Positions 1 through 7,766 of a stretch of 26,997 nt of DNA are shown here, piece by piece. Both the position numbers and the translations under genes were made by a program. The notes under the pieces are model-generated. The model saw only the letters and a list, made by a program, of their open reading frames with translations, was not told the origin of the DNA and ran no database searches. The stretch covers positions 1 to 26,997 of the forward strand of contig CABSMK010000004.1 of NCBI GenBank assembly GCA_902478825.1, in the 5' to 3' direction. The stretch is from an uncultured Collinsella sp. (GTDB lineage: Bacteria > Actinomycetota > Coriobacteriia > Coriobacteriales > Coriobacteriaceae). Positions within the stretch are counted from its first letter, which is position 1; every line of letters begins with the position of its first letter.

Positions 1-1
1 G

Positions 2-2119
2 AGATCGCAGCAAAAGGGGAGCGGCACCGATACGCTTAAGCAGTTCGCCACCAACCTTACGCAGAAGGCGCGCGACGGCGAGCTCGACCCTGTAATTGGT
101 CGCGAAAAGGAAGTCCAGCGTATGATGGAGATCCTTTCGCGTCGCACCAAGAACAATCCGCTTATCTTGGGCGACCCCGGCGTGGGCAAGACGGCCATCG
201 TCGAGGGTCTGGCTCAGCAGATTGCAGCTGGCAACGTGCCCGAGAACCTTATGAACCAGAACATCTGGACGCTCGACCTGCCGGGCCTCGTTGCGGGCGC
301 CAAGTATCGCGGTGAGTTTGAGGAGCGCCTCAAGAACGTGATCCAGGAGGCCACCGAAGCTGACGACGTCATCCTGTTTATTGACGAGATGCACACCATC
401 ATCGGTGCCGGCTCTGCCGAGGGCTCCATCGACGCGAGCTCCATGCTCAAGCCCGTTCTTGCACGCGGTGCTTTCCAGATCATCGGTGCCACCACGGCCG
501 AGGAGTTCCGCAAGTACCTCACCAAGGACCCGGCCTTCGAGCGTCGCTTCCAGACCATCGATGTCGAGGAGCCGAGCGTCGAGGACACGGTCAAGATCCT
601 GACCGCGCTCAAGCCGCGCTACGAGGAGCACCACCATGTGCGCTATACGCAGGGTGCTATCGAGGCCGCCGCGAACCTCTCCGACCGCTACATCCAGGAT
701 CGCTTCCTGCCCGATAAGGCCATCGACCTCATTGACGAGGCCGGCGCCCGCGCCCGCATCGCCGCCAACCGCGCGCCCGAGCCGGTGCGCGAGGCCGAGC
801 ATCGCGTGGAGGAGCTTAAGGCCGCCGCGCAGGAGGCCACCGAGAGCGACGACATGAACAAGGCCGCCGAGATCACCGAGCAGCAAAAGGCTGCCGAGAT
901 TGAGCTCGCCGAGGCCAAGGCTGCCTGGACGGCCGAGCTCGACGCCAGCCCGCTCACCATCGATGTCTCCCAGATTGCCGACATCGTGTCCGTGACCTCG
1001 GGCGTGCCGGTGTCCTCGCTCACCGAGAGCGAGAGCCGCCGCCTGCTGCAGGCCGAAAGCGTGCTCAAGACGCGCATCATCGGTCAGGACGAGGCCGTCG
1101 AGGCCGTCGCCAAGGCCGTGCGCCGCAGCCGCTCGCCGCTCAAGGACCCGCGTCGTCCCGGCGGCAGCTTTATCTTCCTGGGTCCCACCGGCACAGGCAA
1201 GACCGAGCTCGCTAAGACGCTCGCCGAGTATCTCTTTGGCAGCAAGGACGCGCTCATCAGCTTCGATATGTCGGAGTTTGGCAGTGAGTTCGAGGTCTCC
1301 AAGCTCATCGGTAGCCCCCCGGGCTATGTGGGCCACGACGAGGGCGGCCAGCTCACCAAGGCTGTTCGCCGTCACCCGTACTCGGTCGTGCTGTTCGACG
1401 AGATCGAGAAGGCGCACCCCGACATCTTCAATATCCTGCTGCAGGTGTTGGAGGAGGGCCGTCTGACCGATAGCCAGGGCAAGACGGTCGACTTCCGCAA
1501 TACGGTGATCATCATGACGTCAAACGTGGGCGCCCGCGAGATCGCGCAGGATGCGAGCGTTGGCTTTGGCACCACCGGCGAGCAGGGTCTCACGTCGAGC
1601 GAGATCAAGGGCCGCGCGATGGGCGAGCTCAAGCGCCTGTTCCGCCCCGAGTTGCTCAACCGTATCGACGACATTGTGGTGTTCCAGAAGCTCTCGGGCG
1701 AGAACCTGACCAAGATCGCGCACCTGCTGGTGGACGACCTGCGTCAGCGCCTGATCGCTAATGGCATGAACATCAAGCTCACCGATGCGGCCTACGACAA
1801 GATCGTGGCCGAGGGCACTGACCTCACCAATGGCGCGCGTCCGCTGCGCCGCGCCATCCAAAAGCTCATCGAGGACCCGCTGTCCGAGGAGCTGCTGGCC
1901 GGCGAGTGGGGCGAGGGCGATACCGTCCTGTGCGACGTGGCCGACGGCAAGTTCGTCTTTAGCCATGGCACAGGCGAGATTCCAGCGCCGCGTCCGGCAG
2001 GTGCGCTCGGGGGCGATACCGCTCCGGCAGCGCCGCACACCGGAAACGCCGCGCCTGTGAGCAGTGGCGTGAGCTCGGGCCCCGGCGGCATGATGCAAGC
2101 CGGTTCCGGCGCGCTGTAG
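2..2119 (+). CDS. clpC: ATP-dependent Clp protease ATP-binding subunit ClpC, 5'-truncated
   Basis: AAA+ unfoldase that feeds substrates to ClpP in the cytoplasm. The frame is open from base 2, giving about 705 residues; the Clp_N domain and true start lie off the window. D1 shows Walker A GDPGVGKT and Walker B ILFIDE. A short middle segment with a UVR-like helix (DMNKAAEITEQQ) is typical of ClpC and much shorter than in ClpB. D2 shows Walker A GPTGTGKT, the pore motif GSPPGYVG, Walker B VVLFDE and the GARPLRR sensor region. A VGF tripeptide in D2 matches the ClpP-binding loop of ClpC. The tail of about 50 residues is rich in Gly, Pro and Ala and looks disordered. ClpC is well supported over ClpA and ClpB; the missing N-terminus prevents a check of domain completeness. 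Confidence 0.93.
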   Translation, partial: RSQQKGSGTDTLKQFATNLTQKARDGELDPVIGREKEVQRMMEILSRRTKNNPLILGDPGVGKTAIVEGLAQQIAAGNVPENLMNQNIWTLDLPGLVAGAKYRGEFEERLKNVIQEATEADDVILFIDEMHTIIGAGSAEGSIDASSMLKPVLARGAFQIIGATTAEEFRKYLTKDPAFERRFQTIDVEEPSVEDTVKILTALKPRYEEHHHVRYTQGAIEAAANLSDRYIQDRFLPDKAIDLIDEAGARARIAANRAPEPVREAEHRVEELKAAAQEATESDDMNKAAEITEQQKAAEIELAEAKAAWTAELDASPLTIDVSQIADIVSVTSGVPVSSLTESESRRLLQAESVLKTRIIGQDEAVEAVAKAVRRSRSPLKDPRRPGGSFIFLGPTGTGKTELAKTLAEYLFGSKDALISFDMSEFGSEFEVSKLIGSPPGYVGHDEGGQLTKAVRRHPYSVVLFDEIEKAHPDIFNILLQVLEEGRLTDSQGKTVDFRNTVIIMTSNVGAREIAQDASVGFGTTGEQGLTSSEIKGRAMGELKRLFRPELLNRIDDIVVFQKLSGENLTKIAHLLVDDLRQRLIANGMNIKLTDAAYDKIVAEGTDLTNGARPLRRAIQKLIEDPLSEELLAGEWGEGDTVLCDVADGKFVFSHGTGEIPAPRPAGALGGDTAPAAPHTGNAAPVSSGVSSGPGGMMQAGSGAL

Positions 2120-2144
2120 GGCGTGGCGACAATTTGATCTGTGC

Positions 2145-2180
2145 AATCGAGGCGTTCCGGCAAGGGCGCCTCGATTTGTA
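2145..2180 (+). terminator. clpC terminator
   Basis: A perfect 10-bp stem (2145-2154 AATCGAGGCG with 2167-2176 CGCCTCGATT) encloses a 12-base loop and starts 25 bases after the clpC stop. The T tract after it is short and interrupted, so termination may be partial. Confidence 0.6.
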
Positions 2181-2283
2181 GAGCTGCGGTAACTGTGACC
2201 GTTACGCTATGCGGTCCACCGTTAGCCGATGATGCGAGAGCGCTCGGCGTTTTCGACTGGTTTATGCAAACGAAGTCTGGGAA

Positions 2284-2289
2284 TATACA
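2284..2289 (+). promoter_or_regulatory. Possible pepD -10 element
   Basis: TATACA sits 45 bases upstream of the pepD start. No good -35 hexamer lies 16-18 bases before it (TTTATG at 2261-2266 matches only half the consensus), so the assignment is weak. Confidence 0.25.
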
Positions 2290-2333
2290 AGGCGCATGTC
2301 TTACTGTCTAACCAGTTGCGCCAAGGAGGCACC

Positions 2334-3791
2334 ATGGACTACAAGATTACCGGCTACGAGCCCGCCCAGCTGTTCCATTTCTTTGAGGAGGTCAGCGCGA
2401 TCCCCCGTGGGTCTGGCAACGAGAAGGGCATCAGCGATTTCCTGGTTGCGTTTGCCAAGGAGCGCGGTCTCGATGTGTACCAGGACGAGGTCTACAACGT
2501 CATCATTCGCAAGCCCGCATCTGCCGGTGCCGAGAATGCCCCGACCGTGATGCTGCAGGGCCACATCGATATGGTGTGCGACAAGTTGGGCTCCGTTGAG
2601 CACGACTTTACGACCGATGGTATCGACCTGGTCGTCAAGGACGGCGTCCTCACCGCTAACGGTACCACTCTGGGCGCTGACAACGGTATCGCCGTCGCGC
2701 TTATGCTTACCGTGCTCAACGACGATTCGATTGCCCATCCGGCCCTCGAGTGCGTATTCACCACCGACGAGGAGACTGGCCTGGTCGGCGCCGAGACGCT
2801 CGACAAGTCCCAGATTAGTGCCCGCACCATGATTAACCTTGACTCCGAGGAAGAGGGCGTCGCCACCGTCAGCTGCGCCGGCGGCGTCGTCGTTACCTAC
2901 ACCTGCCCGATCGTGCGCGAGCACAAGACCGGTAGCACCCTCACGCTCGACATCTCCGGCCTGCTGGGCGGTCACTCCGGCAGCGATATCCACCTGGAGC
3001 GCGGCAACGGCAACCTCATCATGGCCCGCATCATCGACCGCCTGATGGTTGCCGGCGAGCCCGCCATCGTTAGCTTTAACGGCGGTACCAAGGACAACGC
3101 CATCAACCGTGAGTGCAAGGCTGTTCTGGTCTACGCCGACCACGCTGCCGCCGAGGCCGCGGCCCAGATTGCAAAGGGTATCATCGCCGACGTCACTGCC
3201 GAGCTCGAGGTCTTCGACCCCGGCTTTACCTGCACGGTCGAGATTGCCGACAACGCCGAGGTCGAGGCCATGGATGAGAAGTCCGCGCTTGCCCTCATCC
3301 GCGCTCTGCGTCTTGCCCCTAACGGCGTAATTCGCCGCAACGTCGCCACCGACGGCTCCGTCGAGGTTTCCTCCAACATCGGTGTGGTTGCCACTTCTGA
3401 CGATGAGGTCAAGATCATGCTGTCCCCGCGCTCCTCGATCACCTCGCTGCAGAACGAGTTCAAGGACCGCCTGCAGACGCTGGCCGATGTCCTGGGCTTC
3501 GACGCCAAGTTTGAGTTTGAGTATCCCGGCTGGAGCTATGCCGAGCATTCGCCGGTCCGCGACGTCTTTGTCGAGAGCTATCGCGAGCTCTTTGGCTCCG
3601 AGCTGCGCATCGAGTCCATTCACGCCGGCCTTGAGTGCGGACTGTTTGCCGAGGCCCTGCACGGTCTGGACGCCATCGCCGTGGGCCCGACGCTCTCCGA
3701 TGTCCACACCCCGGACGAGAGCATGGAGCTCGCTTCTGCCGAGCGCTTCTACGAGCTGCTCATCGACGTGCTCAAGCGCCTCGCTGCGTAA
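2334..3791 (+). CDS. pepD: Aminoacyl-histidine dipeptidase (M20 family, PepD type)
   Basis: Zinc-dependent cytosolic dipeptidase of peptidase family M20; E. coli PepD cleaves carnosine-like and other dipeptides. The product is 485 aa, the same length as E. coli PepD. Metal ligands and catalytic acids are visible: H77 and D79 (GHIDM), D116 (GADNG), E146/E147 (TTDEETG), D170 (NLDSEEEG), and a C-terminal His in HTPDE. GGHSGSDIH belongs to the lid/dimerisation region. The start at 2334 is chosen because AAGGAGG lies 6 bases upstream and homology begins there; the frame stays open 35 codons further up without a ribosome site. The gene has its own strong terminator and is convergent with hipA. Confidence 0.95.
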   Translation: MDYKITGYEPAQLFHFFEEVSAIPRGSGNEKGISDFLVAFAKERGLDVYQDEVYNVIIRKPASAGAENAPTVMLQGHIDMVCDKLGSVEHDFTTDGIDLVVKDGVLTANGTTLGADNGIAVALMLTVLNDDSIAHPALECVFTTDEETGLVGAETLDKSQISARTMINLDSEEEGVATVSCAGGVVVTYTCPIVREHKTGSTLTLDISGLLGGHSGSDIHLERGNGNLIMARIIDRLMVAGEPAIVSFNGGTKDNAINRECKAVLVYADHAAAEAAAQIAKGIIADVTAELEVFDPGFTCTVEIADNAEVEAMDEKSALALIRALRLAPNGVIRRNVATDGSVEVSSNIGVVATSDDEVKIMLSPRSSITSLQNEFKDRLQTLADVLGFDAKFEFEYPGWSYAEHSPVRDVFVESYRELFGSELRIESIHAGLECGLFAEALHGLDAIAVGPTLSDVHTPDESMELASAERFYELLIDVLKRLAA

Positions 3792-3846
3792 AGGTTGCGC
3801 TAGCAGCAGTCCGAGCCACGTGCTAGCGGATTGCAAATGACATTAC

Positions 3847-3893
3847 GAGAGGGGGCACCCGGTCTTTGCGACAGGTGCCCCCTCTCTTCTTTT
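3847..3893 (+). terminator. Strong intrinsic terminator after pepD
   Basis: A 13-bp perfect stem (3847-3859 with 3874-3886, GAGAGGGGGCACC) has a 14-base loop and is followed by TTCTTTT. It lies between the convergent pepD and hipA stops. The T tract favours the plus strand, but the hairpin could also slow transcription coming from hipA. Confidence 0.95.
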
Positions 3894-3916
3894 GGGAAAT
3901 GGGAAATTGCGGCCAT

Positions 3917-5221
3917 CTAGCCCATATCCGCCTTGATGAGGTCGAGGGTGCGCTGGCAGTTTTCACGGACGGGGCCGAGCATATGCTCGCGCAGGTCCGC
4001 CATGCCGGGCAGGTCGGCGTATTCGTCCATGACCTCTTCCATGCAAATGGGCACCTCGTAGGCGAGGTCCATCATGGTTGCAAAGCAAAACTTCTCGGAT
4101 AGCCCGGCATCGGTGAGCGTCGCCTCTAGCGCGGGGTCTCCCATACCGTGGTATCGGCGGATAGCGCCTGGACCGATGCGCCCCACACGATTTTCGCCGC
4201 CAACGCTCATGGCAAGGCGCGCTTTTCGCCGCATACGTTCGTATGCTAAGCCCGATGCGACATCGTACATGGGTGCGAGCGCCGCGTTTGTGCCTTTGCC
4301 TAGGATGAGCGAGTAGTTTTTAGCGTGTGCGTCAGGCGCTCCGATAATGGCGTTATAGAACAACATATAGGTAAAAAGCACAAGATTCATGTGGTGGGGG
4401 ACTGTGTTAATCAGTCGTTCTTGGATGTCTCGTGTAGTTGGTCCTCCGTCGGCGGTGTATTTCTGGGTTGGCAATACACCGAGTGCCTGGCAAAAGTCCT
4501 CCTGATGCAGCCTTTCGATATTTCCGCTGCTATTGACCATTCTGTCGTACCGTTCAACGACGAGCGCAGCTTCGTCTTCAAATGTGCAATAGGAGACGTT
4601 GGCAGTTGGAATGCCAACACGCCGGGCTGTTTTCATGCAGACGAATTCGTTTAAGGCCTGATGTTTGAACCCAACGACACCATTTTTGAAGATATGGGTA
4701 GTGGGGGATGACCCTAGACATTCGCACCATTGTCCATCATGCCAAGCTAGTGCAAATTTGCCTTGGTTGCCGCCCAGGGACCAGCTTTCGTTGGAGCCCA
4801 TCCATGTCTCTCTTTCGTCATCGCGAATTGCTTTGAGCTTGTGAGCGATTTGAGAATTGGTAAGCGGGCGGTATGCTGAGACCCTGCCGTGGGCGGCATC
4901 TAATTGATCGGCTCGACAAAACTGAACGGCCCCCGCGCAGTCAAGACCGATATGGCACAAGAGGGCGACGGGGTTGTTGGATGCAACGTCATGCTCGGCG
5001 GCAATAGCGCGACGCTGCTCTTGGCTGTCGGGCAAAAGGCCAAATAGGAACGGACGGACGATGTTATGGCCATATGTGCGATTGGAAAGCGGCATTGTTA
5101 ACGATAGCGGTGCTCCGCGATAGGTTGGGGCGTATACAAAGCTGCAGAGTCCATGCTCGTCTTGCCGGAGAGTGCCGGCGATTTCGCCACAAATGAGGGT
5201 CGCAAGCTCCATTTCTGCCAT
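3917..5221 (-). CDS. hipA: HipA-family serine/threonine kinase toxin
   Basis: Toxin of a type II toxin-antitoxin system. In E. coli, HipA phosphorylates glutamyl-tRNA synthetase and induces dormancy. The product is 434 aa (E. coli HipA 440). Residues 1-100 fit the HipA N-terminal (couple_hipA) domain. SLGGNQGK at 148-155 corresponds to the loop holding the regulatory autophosphorylation serine (S148, like E. coli S150), and K179 is the likely ATP lysine. The catalytic loop is GAPDAHAKN (D297, N302) and the metal-binding acid is D320 in YDVASG, so the kinase appears intact. The ATG follows the hipB TAA with no gap, implying translational coupling; a second Met three codons in is an alternative start. 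The target in this organism is unknown. Confidence 0.93.
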   Translation of the reverse strand: MAEMELATLICGEIAGTLRQDEHGLCSFVYAPTYRGAPLSLTMPLSNRTYGHNIVRPFLFGLLPDSQEQRRAIAAEHDVASNNPVALLCHIGLDCAGAVQFCRADQLDAAHGRVSAYRPLTNSQIAHKLKAIRDDERETWMGSNESWSLGGNQGKFALAWHDGQWCECLGSSPTTHIFKNGVVGFKHQALNEFVCMKTARRVGIPTANVSYCTFEDEAALVVERYDRMVNSSGNIERLHQEDFCQALGVLPTQKYTADGGPTTRDIQERLINTVPHHMNLVLFTYMLFYNAIIGAPDAHAKNYSLILGKGTNAALAPMYDVASGLAYERMRRKARLAMSVGGENRVGRIGPGAIRRYHGMGDPALEATLTDAGLSEKFCFATMMDLAYEVPICMEEVMDEYADLPGMADLREHMLGPVRENCQRTLDLIKADMG

Positions 5222-5653
5222 TTATTTCACAACCTTACAGCCAAAGGAGAGGTCTGAAGTGCCGGAAAGGCCTTGCTCGGCTGCGATTTGGGCCAGCAAG
5301 GCACCATAGAAAGCTGGCGTTCCTTGTCGAGCGGGTCGTCTGCCTACGCTTGGCTTTGGCAGGGCATTCGAGTTCGCGATAGGGAGGTCCGCTATCGTCA
5401 TCGGATGTTCGGAGGGCGATGCGATGGAGTCGTTATCGCTTTGCGCAAAGAGACCTATGCCGAGTGCGTTAAAGACGGTCAACAGCTTGTCGAGCCGAAT
5501 GCCCGTGGCATCTCCCAGCTCGAGCGATGCGAGCAGGCGCTCCGAAACACCGGCCTTATTAGCGAGGGCGGCACGGGTGAGACCCTGAGCCTCGCGTGCC
5601 TGGCGCACGTAGATGCCAGCTTGGCGCGGTGTGGTGATGGGAAGGGTATCCAC
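5222..5653 (-). CDS. hipB: HipB-type antitoxin / XRE-family repressor
   Basis: DNA-binding antitoxin expected to neutralise HipA and repress the operon. It has 143 aa: an XRE/Cro-type helix-turn-helix at about residues 12-68 (RQAREAQGLTRAALANKAGV), then a Pro/Ala/Ser-rich tail of about 70 residues that is much longer than in E. coli HipB (88 aa). The start is GTG at 5653, supported by AGGAG seven bases upstream. Upstream lie three phased palindromic operator copies. The gene is first in a two-gene hipBA operon downstream of the mntP terminator. Confidence 0.92.
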   Translation of the reverse strand: MDTLPITTPRQAGIYVRQAREAQGLTRAALANKAGVSERLLASLELGDATGIRLDKLLTVFNALGIGLFAQSDNDSIASPSEHPMTIADLPIANSNALPKPSVGRRPARQGTPAFYGALLAQIAAEQGLSGTSDLSFGCKVVK

Positions 5654-5667
5654 GGCGATCTCCTAAC

Positions 5668-5737
5668 GTGCAGACTTTTGCATCATAGTATGACATGCAA
5701 AAGTCTGCATGAAAAGGCCTCATGCAAAACTCTGCAT
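5668..5737 (-). promoter_or_regulatory. hipBA operator: three phased ATGCA-N6-TGCAT sites
   Basis: Three 16-bp near-palindromes lie at 5668-5683 (inverted, last base differs), 5695-5710 (ATGCAAAAGTCTGCAT) and 5722-5737 (one base different). Their centres are exactly 27 bp apart. Sites 1 and 2 also form a perfect 15-bp inverted repeat with an 11-bp spacer. Site 1 ends 15 bases upstream of the hipB GTG and site 2 covers the expected promoter, so HipB autorepression is the natural reading. Site 3 also lies inside the mntP terminator. Confidence 0.8.
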
Positions 5738-5744
5738 GAGGCCT
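5711..5744 (-). terminator. mntP terminator
   Basis: A perfect 12-bp stem (5715-5726 AGGCCTCATGCA with 5733-5744) closes a 6-base loop and runs into TTTTC on the minus strand, 30 bases after the mntP stop. The hairpin contains the third HipB operator copy. Confidence 0.85.
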
Positions 5745-5773
5745 CATCCGGACGTTTAGTTTTGAAGGGTGTT

Positions 5774-6352
5774 TTACAGCGCCAAAATCCCCAGATGCTC
5801 CAGCAAAATCTTGAGGCCGATGAGGACGAGCACGACGCCACCCACGATGGTGGCGGGCTTTTCGTAGCGCGCGCCAAAGGTGTGGCCGATCGCTACGCCG
5901 GCAACGGAGAAGACAAAGGTCGTGATGCCAATGAGCGACACGGCGGGAACGATATCGACCGAGAGCGCGGCAAACGAGATGCCCACGGCAAGCGCGTCAA
6001 TCGAGGTGGCGATGGCAAGGATTAGATATTCGCCCAGGTCGATCTTTTCGGCATCCTTGCCGTCGCCTTCGTTCTCGTCCTCAGTAAAGGCTTCCCACAG
6101 CATCTTGCCGCCGATAAAGGCGAGCAGGATAAAGGCGATCCAGTGGTCGATGGGGCTGATGATGCCCATGAACTGGCTACCAAGGGCCCACCCAATTACG
6201 GGCATGCCGGCCTGGAAACCGCCAAAGAACAGGCCGAGTATCACGGCGACCTTAAGGTTGATCCTTTTCATGCCAAGGCCCTTGCAGATGGATACGGCAA
6301 AAGCGTCCACAGAAAGGCCGATAGCGAGCAACACAAGCTCTGCGAGTCCCAT
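5774..6352 (-). CDS. mntP: Manganese efflux pump MntP
   Basis: Inner-membrane Mn2+ exporter of the MntP family. The 192-aa product has about six hydrophobic segments in two related halves, each carrying the conserved membrane Asp: D16 (SVDAFAVS) and D119 (SIDALAVG). A charged loop at about 90-107 separates the halves. The ATG at 6352 has GGGAG upstream; the frame extends further but that stretch is riboswitch RNA. The gene is monocistronic, led by a manganese riboswitch with an intrinsic terminator and closed by its own terminator. Confidence 0.95.
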   Translation of the reverse strand: MGLAELVLLAIGLSVDAFAVSICKGLGMKRINLKVAVILGLFFGGFQAGMPVIGWALGSQFMGIISPIDHWIAFILLAFIGGKMLWEAFTEDENEGDGKDAEKIDLGEYLILAIATSIDALAVGISFAALSVDIVPAVSLIGITTFVFSVAGVAIGHTFGARYEKPATIVGGVVLVLIGLKILLEHLGILAL

Positions 6353-6404
6353 AGTCTGGCTCCCTCTCTGCGGGCGGGTCCGCGTGTACCTCTTGGGGGA
6401 GTAA

Positions 6405-6545
6405 CAAAAAAGACCCGTGGCGTACGCGTTGCGCGCACAGCCACGAGTCTCGTTCATTAAGGCAAGCCAGGCCGCATCGGCCAGTGTGTTGACTTGCCGC
6501 GCCACCGGAGGCGAACCCGATCACGCGACTACTCCCTCATTTATG
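6405..6545 (-). ncRNA. yybP-ykoY manganese riboswitch with intrinsic terminator
   Basis: On the minus strand the leader carries conserved yybP-ykoY blocks in order: GGGAGTAG (near 6527-6535), AGTCAACACACTGGCC (about 6480-6495) and AATGAACGAGACTC (about 6446-6459). A terminator follows: GACTCGTGGC (6449-6440) pairs with GCCACGGGTC (6421-6412), then TTTTTT. The strand CTCGT can pair either with ATGAG at the aptamer 5' end (P1) or within the terminator. Mn2+ stabilising the aptamer would therefore prevent termination and switch efflux on, as known for this family. The alternative pairing is inferred from sequence. Confidence 0.92.
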
Positions 6546-6629
6546 CGAATCCCGATGCTACCACATGAACAGCTGATTTGGGTTGGGCTCTCAGCTGTGT
6601 TCGCTCATTCTGTAAGCATCGGATTTCGC
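6545..6629. repeat. Nested inverted repeat between mntP leader and disA
   Basis: GCGAATCCCGATGCT (6545-6559) pairs with 6615-6629 with one mismatch. Inside lies a second pair, ACAGCTGA (6569-6576) with TCAGCTGT (6591-6598). The element sits directly upstream of the riboswitch on one side and about 70 bases before disA on the other. No T tract follows on either strand, so it is not an obvious terminator. Function unknown. Confidence 0.6.
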
Positions 6630-6698
6630 AAGCGCCGCAGGGACAAACCGTGAGAAACTATTTAGCGTTTATGGAGCGTATACGATGGGAGCGATGCC

Positions 6699-7766
6699 TT
6701 GGATAAGAACGAGCTGCAAAAGCGTATGGAACAGGCCATCCGCCTGACGGCACCTGGTCAGCCGATCCGCACCGCCCTCGACATGATCATTGCCGGTCAC
6801 CTTGGCGCCCTTATCTGCGTCGGCGACACCGAAAACGTGCTCGCTGCTGGTAACGACGGCTTCCCGCTCAACATTTCGTTTACCTCGAACCGCCTGTTCG
6901 AGCTTTCCAAGATGGACGGCGCTATCGTTATCGATGGCGACCTCACCCAGATCCTGCGCGCCAACTTCCACCTCAATCCCGATCCCTCGCTCGCCACGAG
7001 TGAGACGGGCATGCGTCACCGTACTGCCGCTCGCATGTCGGTGCTCACCGACGCCATCGTGATCTCGGTTTCGGCTCGTCGTGCCGTCGTCAACGTGTAC
7101 GTCCACGGCAAGAGCTACGAGATCCAGCCCGTCACCACCATCATGAGCTCGGTCAACCAGCTCGTCGCCACGCTCCAGACTACCCGTCAGTCGCTCGATC
7201 GCTCCCTGCTGCGCCTGACGGCCCTTGAGCTCGACGACTACGTCACGCTCGCCGACATCACCGGCATCTTCTCGAGTTTCGAGATCATGCAACAGGCAAA
7301 GACCGAGCTTAAGGATTGCATCGTCAAGCTGGGTAACCAGGGCAAGCTCGTGCAGATGCAGCTCGAGCAGCTCGCGGGCTCCAGCATGGATACCGAATAC
7401 GACTTGATGATCCGCGACTACGCAAGCGATTCCTCTGAGGCCAACGCCGAGAAGATTCGCGCTGAGCTTGCCCGTATGACGCCTAAGGACCTGTCCGACC
7501 CGCAGCACGTGGCGGCAGTTCTGGGCTATGACGACTTGGACGAGGACTCCGTCATGACGCCGCTGGGCCTGCGCACGCTTTCGCGCGTGTCCGTCGTGCG
7601 CGACGGCGTGGCCGAGAAGATCGTCGACGAGTACGGCTCGCTGCAGGAGCTCATGGATGACATCAGCGAGGATCCGGAGCGCTTGGGCGACTTTGGCGTC
7701 AACAACCCTGCCATTCTTGCGGACTCGCTGTACCGCATGAAGGGCACCAAACAGGGGAACGCATAA
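6699..7766 (+). CDS. disA: DNA integrity scanning protein / diadenylate cyclase DisA
   Basis: Makes cyclic di-AMP from two ATP and, in Bacillus, scans DNA for branched structures. The 355-aa product matches the usual DisA length. The N-terminal DAC domain carries DGA (D73, in KMDGAIVIDGD) and RHRTAAR (106-112), the two active-site signatures. A helical linker and a C-terminal helix-hairpin-helix region follow (about 290-350). The chosen start is TTG at 6699, with GGGAG seven bases upstream; the only upstream in-frame codons before a stop lack a start. It heads an apparent disA-ispD-ispF-cysS operon: its stop overlaps the ispD ATG by one base. Confidence 0.95.
   Translation: MDKNELQKRMEQAIRLTAPGQPIRTALDMIIAGHLGALICVGDTENVLAAGNDGFPLNISFTSNRLFELSKMDGAIVIDGDLTQILRANFHLNPDPSLATSETGMRHRTAARMSVLTDAIVISVSARRAVVNVYVHGKSYEIQPVTTIMSSVNQLVATLQTTRQSLDRSLLRLTALELDDYVTLADITGIFSSFEIMQQAKTELKDCIVKLGNQGKLVQMQLEQLAGSSMDTEYDLMIRDYASDSSEANAEKIRAELARMTPKDLSDPQHVAAVLGYDDLDEDSVMTPLGLRTLSRVSVVRDGVAEKIVDEYGSLQELMDDISEDPERLGDFGVNNPAILADSLYRMKGTKQGNA

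Noticed and set aside
2301..3836. 511-aa antisense ORF over pepD, and similar long antisense ORFs over tuf (14875-16206), rlmB (10581-11807) and nusG-rplA (17371-18822)
   Set aside because: They mirror the codon bias of strongly supported genes, lack ribosome sites and show no recognisable domain.
3866..4102. Plus-strand 78-codon ORF next to pepD
   Set aside because: It overlaps the terminator and the hipA coding sequence on the other strand and has no ribosome site.
6353..6505. N-terminal extension of mntP by 51 codons
   Set aside because: That stretch is the riboswitch and its terminator; homology begins at the ATG at 6352.
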